Origin: an uncultured Allorhizobium sp.
GTDB taxonomy: Bacteria > Pseudomonadota > Alphaproteobacteria > Rhizobiales > Rhizobiaceae
Direction of reading: 5' to 3'
Assembly: GCA_958439205.1 (NCBI GenBank)
Contig: OY288189.1
Span: forward strand, 2,371,001-2,435,000
DNA: 64,000 nucleotides
The notes below the pieces were generated by a model. The model saw only the letters and a program-made list of their open reading frames with translations, had not been told where the DNA came from and did not search any database. The position numbers were made by a program, and so were the translations under genes. Positions within the stretch are counted from its first letter, which is position 1. Each line of letters begins with the position of its first letter. This document shows positions 53,191 to 63,668 of this stretch, one piece after another.

Positions 53191-54600
53191 ATGATCGCGG
53201 CCAACACCTTCAAGGGCAAGACCGTCGCGCTGTTCGGGCTCGGCGGATCGGGCCTCGCAACGGCAAAAGCTCTGCAGGCCGGCGGCGCCAATGTGATTGC
53301 CTGGGACGACAATCCCGATAGCGTTGCACGGGCTGAGGCCGACGGCGTACCGACCCGGGACTTGCGCGAAATCGACTGGTCGTCGGTTGCATCCTTCGTG
53401 CTGTCGCCCGGCGTGCCGCTCACCCATCCGAAGCCGCATTGGACGGTGGGCTTTGCCCGCAATGCCGGCGTGGAGATCATCGGCGATGTCGAGATCTTCG
53501 TGCGCGAGCGTCGGGCGCAGGCGCCGAATTGCCCTTTCGTCGCGATCACCGGGACCAACGGCAAGTCGACGACCACCGCGCTCATCGCCCATATCCTTCA
53601 GGCAAGCGGTCGCGATACGCAGCTTGGCGGCAATATCGGCCGTGCGGTGCTGACGCTCGATCCGCCCCGGGACGGCAGGTTTTTCGTCGTTGAATGCTCG
53701 TCCTACCAGATCGATCTTGCGCCGACGCTTAACCCGACCGCTGGCATCCTGCTCAACCTGACGCCCGACCATCTCGATCGCCACGGCACGATGCAGCATT
53801 ATGCCGATGTGAAAGAGCGTCTGGTTGCCGGAGCCAAGACTGCGATCATCGGCATCGATGACAGCTATTGCGAGCTGATCGGCGATCGTGTCGAGCGCGC
53901 CGGCACCAAGGTTATTCGGATTTCCAAGCGGCAGCCTCTCGCCGATGGCCTCTATGCCGAGGGCTCGCGGATCATTCGGGCCGAACAGGGGGCGACCTCG
54001 CTTCTCGTCGATCTCGACGGCATTCAGACGCTGCGCGGCAGCCACAACGCACAGAATGCTTGTGCCGCGATTGCCGCCTGCCTGGCAGCCGGTGTCTCGG
54101 AAGAGGAGATCCGCAAGGGCCTGCAGAGCTTCCCCGGCCTCAAACATCGCATGCAGCCGGTCGGGCGCCGCCGTCAGGTGGTCTTCGTCAACGACAGCAA
54201 GGCAACCAATGCGGATGCGGCTGCACCCGCGCTGTCCAGCTATGAGCGCATCTATTGGATCGCCGGCGGTCTGCCCAAGGAAGGCGGCATCGCAAGCCTC
54301 GCACCACTCTTCCCGCGCATCGTGAAAGCTTATCTGATCGGTGAGGCTGCTTCGGCCTTTGCCGCGCAGCTTGGTGACCGGGTGGCTTACGAGATCTCGG
54401 ACAGGCTGGAGAGCGCCGTGGCCCATGCGGCTGCCGATGCCGATCGGGATGGCGACGCTTCTGCCGTGATGCTGTCACCGGCTTGCGCAAGCTTCGACCA
54501 GTACAAGAATTTCGAAGTCCGCGGCGATGCCTTTGTGGGGCATGTGGCGGAACTCGATGGAGTGACGATGCTGATCGACCTGCCGACAGGAGGTAAATGA
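53191..54600 (+). CDS. murD: UDP-MurNAc-L-Ala:D-Glu ligase MurD
   Basis: 469 residues from ATG 53191 with GAGG upstream. Motifs: an N-terminal Rossmann region ([18 protein letters not shown]), the ATP loop [50 protein letters not shown] and [16 protein letters not shown]. It adds D-glutamate to UDP-MurNAc-L-Ala. An AGGAGG at its very end is the ribosome site of ftsW. Confidence 0.96.
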   Translation: MIAANTFKGKTVALFGLGGSGLATAKALQAGGANVIAWDDNPDSVARAEADGVPTRDLREIDWSSVASFVLSPGVPLTHPKPHWTVGFARNAGVEIIGDVEIFVRERRAQAPNCPFVAITGTNGKSTTTALIAHILQASGRDTQLGGNIGRAVLTLDPPRDGRFFVVECSSYQIDLAPTLNPTAGILLNLTPDHLDRHGTMQHYADVKERLVAGAKTAIIGIDDSYCELIGDRVERAGTKVIRISKRQPLADGLYAEGSRIIRAEQGATSLLVDLDGIQTLRGSHNAQNACAAIAACLAAGVSEEEIRKGLQSFPGLKHRMQPVGRRRQVVFVNDSKATNADAAAPALSSYERIYWIAGGLPKEGGIASLAPLFPRIVKAYLIGEAASAFAAQLGDRVAYEISDRLESAVAHAAADADRDGDASAVMLSPACASFDQYKNFEVRGDAFVGHVAELDGVTMLIDLPTGGK

Positions 54601-54601
54601 G

Positions 54602-55756
54602 ATGGTAAGCCGCGTAGAGAGGGGGCCGGTCGCTGACTGGTTCTGGACGATCGACCGTCTGTTCCTGATCACCTTTGTTCTCCTCATGGGGATCGGGCTT
54701 ATGCTCTCCTTTGCGGCGTCTCCGGCGGTTGCCGAACGTCTCAATCTCGACAGCTTCCATTTCGTCAAGCGTCATGCCTTCTTCATGATGCCGGCCCTCG
54801 GCGTGATGATCGGCCTGTCCTTTCTGTCGCCACGCCAGGTCAGGCGCATGGCCATGCTGATCCTTGCGGCCTCGCTGATCATGATGGTGCTGGTTCTGTT
54901 CATCGGCCTTGAGGTCAAGGGGGGGCGGCGCTGGCTGTCGGTCGGCTCGATGTCGATCCAGCCGTCAGAATTCATGAAGCCGGCCTTCGTCGTGATCTGC
55001 GCCTGGTTGTTCGCCGAACATGCGCGCCAGCCTGAAATTCCAGGCAATCTCTTTGCCATCCTGCTGTTCGGTATCGCCGCGGCGCTTCTCATCGCGCAGC
55101 CTGACCTTGGCCAGACCATCCTGATCGGCAGCGTCTGGGGTGCCATGTTCTTCATGGCCGGCATGCCGTGGCTCTGGATCGTCGTGCTCGGCGTTCTCGG
55201 CGGAGCAGGCTTCTTCGGAGCTTACATGACCCTGCCGCACGTGGCAGGACGAATAGACCGATTCCTGACCGGGGAGGGTGACACCTTCCAGGTTGATACA
55301 GCGCGCGAGGCGATCATTCGTGGCGACTGGTTCGGCCAGGGCCCCGGCGAAGGTATCGTCAAGCGCATCATTCCCGACAGCCATACCGACTTCATCTTCT
55401 CGGTGGCGGCGGAAGAGTTCGGCATTGTCTTCTGCATGGTGCTCGTGGCGATCTTCGGTTTCCTTGTGCTCCGGGGCTTGAGCCACGCCTACAAGGAACG
55501 CAATGACTTCAACCGTCTTGCCGTGTCCGGTCTGGTCCTGCTTCTCGGCGTCCAGTCGATGATCAATATCGGCGTCAATCTCGAACTGCTGCCGGCCAAG
55601 GGCATGACGCTGCCGCTCATCTCTTATGGTGGATCGTCGATGACGGCGATCTGCGTTACCGCCGGCTTCATCCTGGCGCTCACCCGCCGCCGTCCGGAAA
55701 AGCGCGCGCAGGAGCGCAGCCTGTTCCGCTCGGTTGCGGGCGTACCCGCGGAGTAA
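54602..55756 (+). CDS. ftsW: Septal peptidoglycan polymerase FtsW (SEDS family)
   Basis: 384 residues from ATG 54602, eight bases after AGGAGG. Ten membrane helices. SEDS motifs are KGGRRWLSVGSMSIQPSEFMKPAFV, IAQPDLGQTILIGSVWG, a large periplasmic loop with GEGIVKRIIPDSHTDFIFSVAAEEFG, and KGMTLPLISYGGSSM near the end. It polymerises glycan strands at the septum together with FtsI. Confidence 0.96.
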   Translation: MVSRVERGPVADWFWTIDRLFLITFVLLMGIGLMLSFAASPAVAERLNLDSFHFVKRHAFFMMPALGVMIGLSFLSPRQVRRMAMLILAASLIMMVLVLFIGLEVKGGRRWLSVGSMSIQPSEFMKPAFVVICAWLFAEHARQPEIPGNLFAILLFGIAAALLIAQPDLGQTILIGSVWGAMFFMAGMPWLWIVVLGVLGGAGFFGAYMTLPHVAGRIDRFLTGEGDTFQVDTAREAIIRGDWFGQGPGEGIVKRIIPDSHTDFIFSVAAEEFGIVFCMVLVAIFGFLVLRGLSHAYKERNDFNRLAVSGLVLLLGVQSMINIGVNLELLPAKGMTLPLISYGGSSMTAICVTAGFILALTRRRPEKRAQERSLFRSVAGVPAE

Positions 55757-55762
55757 TTGCGT

Positions 55763-56884
55763 ATGACAAAAGGTATCGTCCTGCTTGCCGCCGGTGGCAC
55801 CGGCGGACATCTCTTTCCGGCCGAGGCGCTGGCGCACGAGCTGAAATCCCGTGGCTATGGCGTGCACCTGGTGACCGACAGGCGCGCTGAACGCTACGCC
55901 GGGAGCTTTCCGGCAGACGAGATCCATACCGTGTCCTCGGCCACCATCGGCTCGAAGAACCCGGTCGCCGTCGTCAAGGCGTTTCTGTCGCTCTGGCGCG
56001 GTTATCGCGAGGCGCGGAGCCTTGTGTCGCGCCTGAAGCCGAAAGCCGTGATCGGCTTTGGCGGATATCCCACGGTTCCTCCTCTGTTTGCGGCAGCCGG
56101 TCTTGGTGTGCCGACTGCTGTGCACGAGCAGAATGCCGTCATGGGCCGCGCCAACAAGCTGCTCGCGTCGCGGGTTCGGGCAATCGCCGGCGGTTTTCTG
56201 TCGCCGAGTGGAGAGCATGCGGCGAAGATGGTGTTGACCGGAAATCCCGTACGGCCGGCGGTCATTGCCTCTGCAGCACAGCCCTATTCTCCATCCCGTG
56301 ACAGCGCGCCGTTCAACCTTGTTGTCTTTGGTGGAAGCCAGGGGGCGCAGTTCTTTTCCGATGCCATCCCAGGCGCCATCCGGCTGATGCCTGATGCTTT
56401 GCGTGCGCGGCTCGTCGTGACGCAACAGGCGCGCCCTGAAGACCGGCAGAAAGTCATCGACAGCTATGCGACGCTTGGCATTCGCGCCGATGTTGCGCCA
56501 TTCTTTACCGACATGGCAGAGCGGCTGGCAGCCGCGCATCTGGTGATCTGCCGCTCCGGGGCGTCGACGGTGTCGGAGCTCGCGGTCATCGGCCGACCAA
56601 GCCTGCTCGTGCCGTATCCGTATGCGCTTGACCATGACCAGGCGGCGAACGCGGCAGCGCTTGCGGCACAGGGCGGGGCGCAAGTGATCGCCCAGGCGGA
56701 GCTTTCCACCGACAGGATCGCAAGCCTTCTGACGGAGGCGATGGAGGGGCCTGATCGGCTCGCAACGATGGCGGCTTCAGCGAAAAGCACGGGCAAGCCC
56801 GATGCGGCCGGCTTGCTCGCAGACCTCGTAGAGGCTATTGCCGCCGGCAAGGGCATTGCCCAGTCGAAGGGAGCCACACAATGA
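55763..56884 (+). CDS. murG: UDP-GlcNAc:lipid I N-acetylglucosaminyltransferase MurG
   Basis: 373 residues from ATG 55763; a TTG two codons earlier is less likely. GT28 motifs are [77 protein letters not shown] and [35 protein letters not shown]. It adds GlcNAc to lipid I to give lipid II at the inner membrane face. It overlaps murC by 4 bases. Confidence 0.96.
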   Translation: MTKGIVLLAAGGTGGHLFPAEALAHELKSRGYGVHLVTDRRAERYAGSFPADEIHTVSSATIGSKNPVAVVKAFLSLWRGYREARSLVSRLKPKAVIGFGGYPTVPPLFAAAGLGVPTAVHEQNAVMGRANKLLASRVRAIAGGFLSPSGEHAAKMVLTGNPVRPAVIASAAQPYSPSRDSAPFNLVVFGGSQGAQFFSDAIPGAIRLMPDALRARLVVTQQARPEDRQKVIDSYATLGIRADVAPFFTDMAERLAAAHLVICRSGASTVSELAVIGRPSLLVPYPYALDHDQAANAAALAAQGGAQVIAQAELSTDRIASLLTEAMEGPDRLATMAASAKSTGKPDAAGLLADLVEAIAAGKGIAQSKGATQ

Positions 56885-58293
56885 AAATGCCGAAATCCAT
56901 TGGCCTCGTCCATTTCATCGGGATCGGTGGCATCGGGATGAGCGGGATCGCCGAGGTGCTGCACAATCTCGGGCACAGGGTGCAAGGGTCGGACCAGGCC
57001 GAAAGCGCCAATGTCCAGCGTCTGCGCGCCAAGGGCATCGAGGTCTTTGTCGGCCACACCGCTGAGAACCTTGGTGAGGCCGAGGTCGTCGTCGTTTCGA
57101 CCGCGATCAAGAAGAGCAATCCGGAGCTGATTGCGGCGCGCGAGAAGCTGCTGCCGATCGTTCGCCGCGCCGAAATGCTGGCTGAGCTTATGCGCTTCCG
57201 CAATGCGATCGCTGTCGGCGGCACGCATGGCAAGACCACGACCACGTCGATGGTCGCAGCGCTTCTCGATGCTGGCGCTCTCGACCCGACCGTCATCAAT
57301 GGCGGCATCATCAATGCCTATGGCACCAATGCCCGCATGGGCGAGGGTGAGTGGATGGTGGTCGAGGCTGATGAGTCCGACGGCACCTTCCTGAAGCTGC
57401 CGGCCGATGTTGCGATCGTCACGAATATCGATCCGGAGCATCTCGACCACTACGGCACCTTTGACAATGCACGTGCGGCCTTCCGCCAGTTCGTGGAGAA
57501 TGTGCCGTTCTATGGTTTTGGCGTGATGTGCCTCGACCATCCGGAAGTGCAGGCGCTGGTTGGACGCATCGAGGATCGCAAGGTCATCACCTACGGTGAG
57601 AACCCGCAGGCTGACGTGCGCTTCTCGAATGTGCGTCTCGATGGCACGCGCTCGATCTTCGACGTCGAAATCCGCCGTCGCCGCACCGGCCGGGTGTTCA
57701 ACTTCAAGGATCTGGTCCTGCCGATGCCGGGCCGGCACAACATTTCCAATGCCTGCGCCGCAATTGCTGTCGCCAACCGGCTCGACATTCCGGAAGAGGC
57801 GATACGCAAGGGGCTGGCCGGCTTCGGCGGCGTCAAGCGACGCTTCACGCTGACCGGCGCTTCGAACGGCGTTCAGGTGTTTGACGACTACGGTCACCAC
57901 CCGGTCGAGATAAAGGCCGTGCTGCGGGCTGCGCGCGAATCGTGCAAGGGGCGGATCATCGCCGTGCATCAGCCGCACCGCTTCAGCCGGCTTGCAAGTC
58001 TGTTCGATGACTTTGCCAACTGCTTCAACGATGCCGACACGATCTTCCTGTCGCCGGTTTATGCAGCGGGCGAAGAGCCGATCGAGGGGATCGATTCGGA
58101 AACGCTGGTCTCGCGCATCAAATCGGGCGGCCATCGCGACGCGCGATACTTGGCCGCGCCTGAGCAACTGGCCTCGCTCGTCGCGGGCATTGCACAACCG
58201 GGTGATTTCGTGGTCCTGTTGGGGGCCGGCAACATCACCCAGTGGGCTGCTGCACTGCCGACGGAACTAGATGCAATTTCGGGAAAGTCTTGA
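56881..58293 (+). CDS. murC: UDP-N-acetylmuramate:L-alanine ligase MurC
   Basis: 470 residues from ATG 56881. Motifs: [23 protein letters not shown], the ATP loop [72 protein letters not shown] and [18 protein letters not shown]. It starts the stem peptide by adding L-Ala to UDP-MurNAc. murB begins on the base after its stop. Confidence 0.97.
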   Translation: MKMPKSIGLVHFIGIGGIGMSGIAEVLHNLGHRVQGSDQAESANVQRLRAKGIEVFVGHTAENLGEAEVVVVSTAIKKSNPELIAAREKLLPIVRRAEMLAELMRFRNAIAVGGTHGKTTTTSMVAALLDAGALDPTVINGGIINAYGTNARMGEGEWMVVEADESDGTFLKLPADVAIVTNIDPEHLDHYGTFDNARAAFRQFVENVPFYGFGVMCLDHPEVQALVGRIEDRKVITYGENPQADVRFSNVRLDGTRSIFDVEIRRRRTGRVFNFKDLVLPMPGRHNISNACAAIAVANRLDIPEEAIRKGLAGFGGVKRRFTLTGASNGVQVFDDYGHHPVEIKAVLRAARESCKGRIIAVHQPHRFSRLASLFDDFANCFNDADTIFLSPVYAAGEEPIEGIDSETLVSRIKSGGHRDARYLAAPEQLASLVAGIAQPGDFVVLLGAGNITQWAAALPTELDAISGKS

Positions 58294-59268
58294 ATGAAAC
58301 AGGTGGATGGGGAAAAGCTCCTGGCGTCGCTCGGCCCTGGAGTTAACGATCTCAAGGGGCGGCTGACGCCCGATGCCCCGATGGACCGGGTGACCTGGTT
58401 CCAGGCCGGCGGCCTCGCCGAACTGATGTTTCAGCCGCATGACGTCGAGGATCTGACTGCGTTCCTCAAGCTTCTACCCGAAGAGGTGCCGCTGACGGTC
58501 GTCGGCGTCGGGTCGAACCTGCTCGTGCGTGACGGCGGGATCCCCGGTGTGGTCATTCGCCTGTCTGCCAAGGGTTTCGGCCAGGTCGAGCTCGCGGGCG
58601 AGAACCGCATTCGTGCCGGCGCGATTTGCCCCGACAAGCACATTGCGGCCATGGCGATGGACAACAATATCGGCGGTTTCCACTTCTACTACGGCATTCC
58701 TGGTTCGATCGGTGGCGCAATCCGCATGAATGCGGGCGCCAATGGCGGCGACACCGCCGGCCGGCTGGTCGAGGTCGAGGCCGTCGATCGCAAGGGCAAT
58801 GTTCATGTCCTGTCGAATGCCGACATGGGCTATAGCTACCGCCATTCGGCAGCGTCCGAAGGCCTGATCTTTACCAGCGCTGTCTTTGAGGGCTATCCGG
58901 AAGAGAAGGCCAAGATCCGCGCGGATATGGATGCTGTGCGCCACCATCGCGAGACGGTGCAGCCGGTCAAGGAGAAGACCGGCGGCTCGACGTTCAAGAA
59001 CCCCGAGGGCCATTCGGCCTGGGAGCTGATCGACGAGGCCGGTTGCCGCGGTCTGATGATCGGCGGGGCGCAGATGTCGTCGCTTCACTGCAACTTCATG
59101 ATCAATGTCGGCCATGCGACCGGCTACGATCTCGAATATCTCGGCGAGACCGTTCGCCAGCGTGTCTTCGAGACGTCCGGCATCAAGCTCGAATGGGAAA
59201 TCAAGCGTCTCGGCATTTTCATGCCCGGTCGTGAAGTGAAGCCATTCATGGGCGTTGTTGCGGTGTGA
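58294..59268 (+). CDS. murB: UDP-N-acetylenolpyruvylglucosamine reductase MurB (type I)
   Basis: 324 residues. FAD-binding region [24 protein letters not shown]; active-site motifs [30 protein letters not shown] and [24 protein letters not shown], with the catalytic Ser in GGST. It reduces UDP-GlcNAc-enolpyruvate to UDP-MurNAc. The operon is interrupted directly after it by a GGDEF gene. Confidence 0.96.
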   Translation: MKQVDGEKLLASLGPGVNDLKGRLTPDAPMDRVTWFQAGGLAELMFQPHDVEDLTAFLKLLPEEVPLTVVGVGSNLLVRDGGIPGVVIRLSAKGFGQVELAGENRIRAGAICPDKHIAAMAMDNNIGGFHFYYGIPGSIGGAIRMNAGANGGDTAGRLVEVEAVDRKGNVHVLSNADMGYSYRHSAASEGLIFTSAVFEGYPEEKAKIRADMDAVRHHRETVQPVKEKTGGSTFKNPEGHSAWELIDEAGCRGLMIGGAQMSSLHCNFMINVGHATGYDLEYLGETVRQRVFETSGIKLEWEIKRLGIFMPGREVKPFMGVVAV

Positions 59269-59290
59269 TAGCCGTCACGCCGGATCCCAC

Positions 59291-59304
59291 GAAGTTTTAA
59301 CTTC
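59291..59304. repeat. Palindrome between murB and the GGDEF gene
   Basis: GAAGTTTTAACTTC consists of perfect 6-base arms around TT. It lies 22 bases after the murB stop and may be an operator or weak processing hairpin; there is no T-run for a terminator. Confidence 0.35.
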
Positions 59305-59339
59305 GCTCAACTAGGCTCCTCCTCGGTATGGGGAGTGCT

Positions 59340-60194
59340 ATGTTCGATCTGGTCCATGTTTGGGTGATCCGACAATTGACGCTGGGCGAGTTTTCGTCCC
59401 GGCGTGCTGTCGTATCAAAGGCTGCCTTCATGGCGGCGAAGATCGCCATCTTTGCCTATCTCCTCAATATCGTCGGACATCTGATCCTGGTGGCGCTCGG
59501 GCTTCTTCCTTATGCGCTCGGGCCTGCACTCGTCGTTGCCACCATGCTCACGCCGCCTGTGTCCTTCGTAGTGGCGATGATCGCCTATTCTGTCGTCGGG
59601 CTTGCGGTCTATGATCTCGGCATGTCGCGGCAGCGTTTCGAAATGCTCAGCCGAACGGACATGCTGTCGGGTCTGATGAACCGCCGCGCATTCCTCGACA
59701 CTTTCGAGCGTACGCGCGGGACTGTTGCGCTGATCCTGCTCGATATCGATCGCTTTAAATTGATCAACGACACGCTGGGCCACAAGGCCGGGGACGATGT
59801 GATTGTCCGCGTTGCCCAATGCCTGACGGATCTGCTGGGCGAGGGGGCGACCGTTGCCCGCATCGGCGGCGAGGAATTCGCCGTGCTTCTGGTGGGCCCA
59901 CGCGGCGACGAAGCGCTTGAGGTTGCCCAGTCGATCTGCCGTTCCGTCGAGGCCATGGGCTTCGAGGTTGCCGGGCTTCCGGTCTCCGTTACCATCTCCG
60001 GCGGCGTGTCTGCCGGCGTGTCGGAACTCGGTTTCAGCGAGCTTTTCTCGGCCGCCGACCGTGCACTTTATCTGGCCAAGGCCAGTGGACGGAATCGAAT
60101 CGTGCATGCCAGAGAGCTGGCTGAATCGGCTCTGGACCCCTCTCAGCGTACCGAGATGCAGCTGGAACCCATGGCGCAGCGCAAGACGGCTTAA
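59340..60194 (+). CDS. Membrane diguanylate cyclase (GGDEF) inserted in the dcw cluster
   Basis: 284 residues from ATG 59340, which has GGGGAG upstream; ATG 59328 is four codons earlier without a ribosome site. Two membrane helices (about 27-50 and 56-80) precede a GGDEF domain: LSRTDMLSGLMNRRAFLD, ILLDIDRFKLINDTLGHKAGDDVIVRVA, and an intact active site ARIGGEEFAVLLVG near residue 174. The inhibitory RxxD is missing at its usual place, so product inhibition may be absent. It lies between murB and ddl, same strand, with gaps of 71 and 203 bases, suggesting both read-through and its own control. Confidence 0.9.
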   Translation: MFDLVHVWVIRQLTLGEFSSRRAVVSKAAFMAAKIAIFAYLLNIVGHLILVALGLLPYALGPALVVATMLTPPVSFVVAMIAYSVVGLAVYDLGMSRQRFEMLSRTDMLSGLMNRRAFLDTFERTRGTVALILLDIDRFKLINDTLGHKAGDDVIVRVAQCLTDLLGEGATVARIGGEEFAVLLVGPRGDEALEVAQSICRSVEAMGFEVAGLPVSVTISGGVSAGVSELGFSELFSAADRALYLAKASGRNRIVHARELAESALDPSQRTEMQLEPMAQRKTA

Positions 60195-60397
60195 CGGCAT
60201 TCAAGTCGTCATTATTTCAATAAAAGCATAGCCTTGAATAATTAGCTTCACCTCACGGATGAGCGTGCGGGCGCCTGGCTGCGCGTCGGAAGTTAACGAA
60301 AGTAAACGCTTCATTAACCTTAATGTTGTTGAACTGAGCCTACGGAGCCGTCCAATCGATGCGGCTACTGATTGGTTTGGAATTTTGCGAGGCGTTT

Positions 60398-61324
60398 ATG
60401 AGTGGCAAGCATGTCGCGGTTTTGATGGGTGGATTGTCCTCCGAGCGGCCTGTGAGCTTGTCGTCGGGTAACGCCTGCGCTTCCGCCCTCGAAGGCGAGG
60501 GTTTCAGGGTTACGCGGGTTGATGTCGGTCGTGATATCGGTCGCGTCCTCGAAGATCTGAAGCCCGATGTCGCCTTCAACGCTCTACATGGCCCCTTCGG
60601 CGAGGACGGTACCATCCAGGGCGTGCTCGAATATCTTGAAATCCCCTACACGCATTCCGGCGTTCTTGCCTCGGCGCTTGCCATGGACAAGAAGCAGGCG
60701 AAGATCGTTGCGGCTCAGGCGGGCATTCCTGTCGCCGAGGCCATGGTGATCAACCGCTTCGACATCGGCAACAGCCATCCGATGGCGCCGCCTTACGTGG
60801 TCAAGCCGGTGCGCGAGGGCTCCAGCTTTGGCGTCGTCATCGTGCGCGAAGACATGGCGCATCCGCCGCAGATCCTGACCTCCAGCGAGTGGCGTTACGG
60901 CGACGTCGTGATGGTCGAGCGCTATGTGGCAGGTCGCGAACTGACCTGTGGCGTGATGGACGGCAAGGTGCTTGGCGTGACCGAGATCGTGCCGCTCGGC
61001 CACAGCTTCTACGATTACGACTCCAAGTATGCGGCCGGTGGCTCTCAGCACGTTCTTCCTGCGGAAATTTCACCGAAAATTTACCAAAAAATACAATCAT
61101 TGGCGCTCAAGGCACACCAGGCGCTCGGGTGTCGCGGAGTGAGTCGGTCCGACTTCCGCTACGACGATCGTCTCTCCGAAGATGGTGATCTGATTTGGCT
61201 GGAGCTCAACAACCAGCCGGGCATGACCCCTACCTCGTTGCTGCCGGAAATGGCTGCCCATGCGGGCTATAGCTTTGGTGAGTTCGTACGTTGGATGGTG
61301 GAGGACGCTTCTTGTTCTCGTTGA
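60398..61324 (+). CDS. ddl: D-alanine:D-alanine ligase
   Basis: 308 residues from ATG 60398 with GAGG six bases upstream. ATP-grasp motifs: [73 protein letters not shown], and the metal-binding [22 protein letters not shown]. It makes the D-Ala-D-Ala used by MurF. The 203-base gap before it contains TTAA-rich sequence (60293-60323) and may hold an internal promoter. Its end overlaps ftsQ by 13 bases. Confidence 0.95.
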   Translation: MSGKHVAVLMGGLSSERPVSLSSGNACASALEGEGFRVTRVDVGRDIGRVLEDLKPDVAFNALHGPFGEDGTIQGVLEYLEIPYTHSGVLASALAMDKKQAKIVAAQAGIPVAEAMVINRFDIGNSHPMAPPYVVKPVREGSSFGVVIVREDMAHPPQILTSSEWRYGDVVMVERYVAGRELTCGVMDGKVLGVTEIVPLGHSFYDYDSKYAAGGSQHVLPAEISPKIYQKIQSLALKAHQALGCRGVSRSDFRYDDRLSEDGDLIWLELNNQPGMTPTSLLPEMAAHAGYSFGEFVRWMVEDASCSR

Positions 61325-62244
61325 GCGGTAACAAAATGGCTGAGGTTTCCGGAGTTTATCCGGCTGCACCACTCGCCTCGCAGGAGGCCAAGGTGCTTCC
61401 GCGTCCGCTGCGTCGCGTCGTTCGTTTCGTCATCAGCCTGTGCTCAGGGCGTATTGTCCTGCCTCGCCATCTCGGCAAATTCAGCCTGGCGGCTTTTTAC
61501 GGCGCCGTATCGCTGCATGGTGTCGTGGTTGGTGGCCATGGTCCTGTCGTGATGCAGGCGGTGACGTCCAAGGCTGGCTTTGCCGTCGAGGATGTCCGCG
61601 TCTCCGGCAATCAGCATACGTCCGAAATCGATATCCTGCAGTTGCTCGGTCTTGATGGTTCGACGAGCCTGCTGGGCCTCGACATTGCTGCTGCCCGCAA
61701 GTCACTGTCCGAGCTTCCCTGGGTCGAATCGGCTGAGGTTCGAAAGGTTTATCCGTCCACCGTCGAGGTAACGCTGCGCGAGCGCCAGGCCTATGCGATC
61801 TGGCAGCATGGCAGCGATCTTTCGCTCATCGAGCGTTCGGGTTCGGTTATTGCGCCGCTGCGCGACAACAAGTTTGCCTCGCTGCCGCTCTTCGTCGGTC
61901 GTGACGCTGAGACGGCGGCAGCCTCCATCGATGAAGAATTCTCCAAGTGGCCGTCGATTGCTTCGCGGGTGAAGGCATTCGTTCGGGTCGGCGGTCGTCG
62001 TTGGGATGTCCATCTCGACAACGGGATCGTCGTGCGACTGCCGGAAGAGAACGTCGCTGGTGCGCTTGCCCTGCTCAACCGTTTCGACGTCGAGCAGCAG
62101 GTTCTGTCTCGTGATGTGGCGCTGATCGACATGCGCCTTCCCGACCGGGTTGCCGTGCGCCTGACGCCCGGTGCGCAGGAGCGTCGTACGGCGGCGCTTG
62201 AAGAGCGTCGCAAAGCCCTCAAGAAGCTGGAGCAGAAGATATGA
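61312..62244 (+). CDS. ftsQ: Cell division protein FtsQ
   Basis: 310 residues from a TTG at 61312, chosen because GGAGGA sits six bases upstream and the opening (M)FSLSGNK resembles rhizobial FtsQ; ATG 61336 is the alternative. A basic cytoplasmic region, one membrane helix (about 55-75), then a POTRA domain ([73 protein letters not shown]) and the FtsQ beta domain. It links FtsL/FtsB to the divisome in the periplasm. Confidence 0.93.
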   Translation: MFSLSGNKMAEVSGVYPAAPLASQEAKVLPRPLRRVVRFVISLCSGRIVLPRHLGKFSLAAFYGAVSLHGVVVGGHGPVVMQAVTSKAGFAVEDVRVSGNQHTSEIDILQLLGLDGSTSLLGLDIAAARKSLSELPWVESAEVRKVYPSTVEVTLRERQAYAIWQHGSDLSLIERSGSVIAPLRDNKFASLPLFVGRDAETAAASIDEEFSKWPSIASRVKAFVRVGGRRWDVHLDNGIVVRLPEENVAGALALLNRFDVEQQVLSRDVALIDMRLPDRVAVRLTPGAQERRTAALEERRKALKKLEQKI

Positions 62245-63572
62245 GCATCTTTGGTGGCTCCTCCTTCGGCCTTCCGCGCACCCGGCCGCTGTCTTCCAAG
62301 CGGGCTCATGTCGTTTCGGTTCTCGATATCGGTACGACCAAGGTCGTTTGCATTATCGCTCGCCTGACGCCGCGCCGCGAATCCGCCGTCCTGCCGGGTC
62401 GCACCCACAATGTCGAGGTCATCGGCCTGGGCCACCAGCGGTCGCATGGCATCAAGTCCGGCGTGATTGCCGATCTCGATGCGGTCGAAAACGTTGTGCG
62501 CCTTGCCGTCGACGCAGCCGAGCGCATGGCAGGCCTCACGGTCGAAAGCCTGATCGTCAACGTGTCTGCCGGCCGGATTGGCTCTGATGTCTACACGGCG
62601 ACCATCGATCTCGGTGGCCAGGAAGTCGAAGCCGGCGACCTGCGCAAGGTGCTGATCGCTGCTGGCCAGCAGTCTCAGGGCAATGACCGTGCCGTGCTGC
62701 ACTCGCTTCCAACAGGCTTTTCGCTTGACGGAGAGCGGGGAATCCGCGATCCCCTTGGAATGTATGGCGATGTTCTCGGCGTCGACATGCACGTGGTCAC
62801 GGCCGAACGGGCAGCGCTTCGCAATCTGGAGCTCTGCATCAACCGCGCCCATCTGACCGTCGAGGGTGTGGTCGCCACGCCTTATGCCAGCGGCCTTGCA
62901 GCCCTGGTCGACGACGAGGTGGAGCTCGGTTGCGCGGCGATCGACATGGGCGGTGGCATGACCACCATCTCTGTCTTCGCTGAAGGCAAGCTGATCCATA
63001 CGGACGCCATCGGGATCGGCGGTCACCATGTGACGACCGATCTGGCGCGCGGGCTTTCCACCCGTATCGAGGATGCAGAACGTCTGAAGGTCGTTCACGG
63101 TTCGGCTGTCGCCAACGGCGCCGACGATCGCGAAGTCGTATCCGTTCCGCCGATCGGCGAGGACGATCGCGACCAGCCGACCCAGGTGTCGAAGGCGCTT
63201 CTGACCCGGATCATCAGCGCGCGTATCGAGGAAACCCTCGAGATGCTGCGCGACCGGATCCAGAAGTCGGGCTTCTCTCCGGTGGTCGGAAAACGCGTCG
63301 TTTTGACGGGTGGCGCCTGCCAGCTCACCGGCATGCCGGAGGCGGCCCGCCGTATTCTGGCCCGGAACGTGCGTATCGGTCGTCCGATGGGTGTGTCCGG
63401 TCTGCCGGCAGCGGCCAAGGGACCGGCCTTTTCGACGGCCGTCGGCCTGACGATTTATCCGCAGATGGCGGATCAGGAAACACATGCCGGGCAGGGCGGG
63501 TTGTTCTCGCCCTTCGGCAACGGAAACAGCCGGTTCGCCCGTATGGGCCAGTGGCTGAAAGAGAGTTTTTGA
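62241..63572 (+). CDS. ftsA: Cell division protein FtsA
   Basis: 443 residues from ATG 62241, overlapping ftsQ by 4 bases. Actin-fold features: VVSVLDIGTTKVVCIIARL (phosphate 1), an SHS2/1C region (VESLIVNVSAGRIGSD), GCAAIDMGGGMTTISVFAEGKLIHTD (phosphate 2), VVLTGGACQLTGMPEAARRIL, and a C-terminal amphipathic membrane-binding helix (FARMGQWLKESF). It tethers FtsZ to the membrane. Confidence 0.96.
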   Translation: MSIFGGSSFGLPRTRPLSSKRAHVVSVLDIGTTKVVCIIARLTPRRESAVLPGRTHNVEVIGLGHQRSHGIKSGVIADLDAVENVVRLAVDAAERMAGLTVESLIVNVSAGRIGSDVYTATIDLGGQEVEAGDLRKVLIAAGQQSQGNDRAVLHSLPTGFSLDGERGIRDPLGMYGDVLGVDMHVVTAERAALRNLELCINRAHLTVEGVVATPYASGLAALVDDEVELGCAAIDMGGGMTTISVFAEGKLIHTDAIGIGGHHVTTDLARGLSTRIEDAERLKVVHGSAVANGADDREVVSVPPIGEDDRDQPTQVSKALLTRIISARIEETLEMLRDRIQKSGFSPVVGKRVVLTGGACQLTGMPEAARRILARNVRIGRPMGVSGLPAAAKGPAFSTAVGLTIYPQMADQETHAGQGGLFSPFGNGNSRFARMGQWLKESF

Positions 63573-63668
63573 GTTCACCCGGCTGGGCGCAAGGTTCGGC
63601 CAAGGGAAATCTGTTGAAATGACATGGCCGGCTTGGCGATGCGGCCGGAAAAAGAAGGAACGGGTACC

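Noticed and set aside
50586..53585. A 999-codon open frame on the minus strand across murF-mraY and part of murD
   Set aside because: It is exactly antisense to three certain genes, its product is low-complexity and rich in His/Arg/Asp/Gly without any domain, and such frames arise from GC-rich codon usage on the opposite strand.
60293..60307. Possible CtrA box TTAA-N7-AAAC upstream of ddl
   Set aside because: The second half matches only two of four bases; too weak to list as a site.
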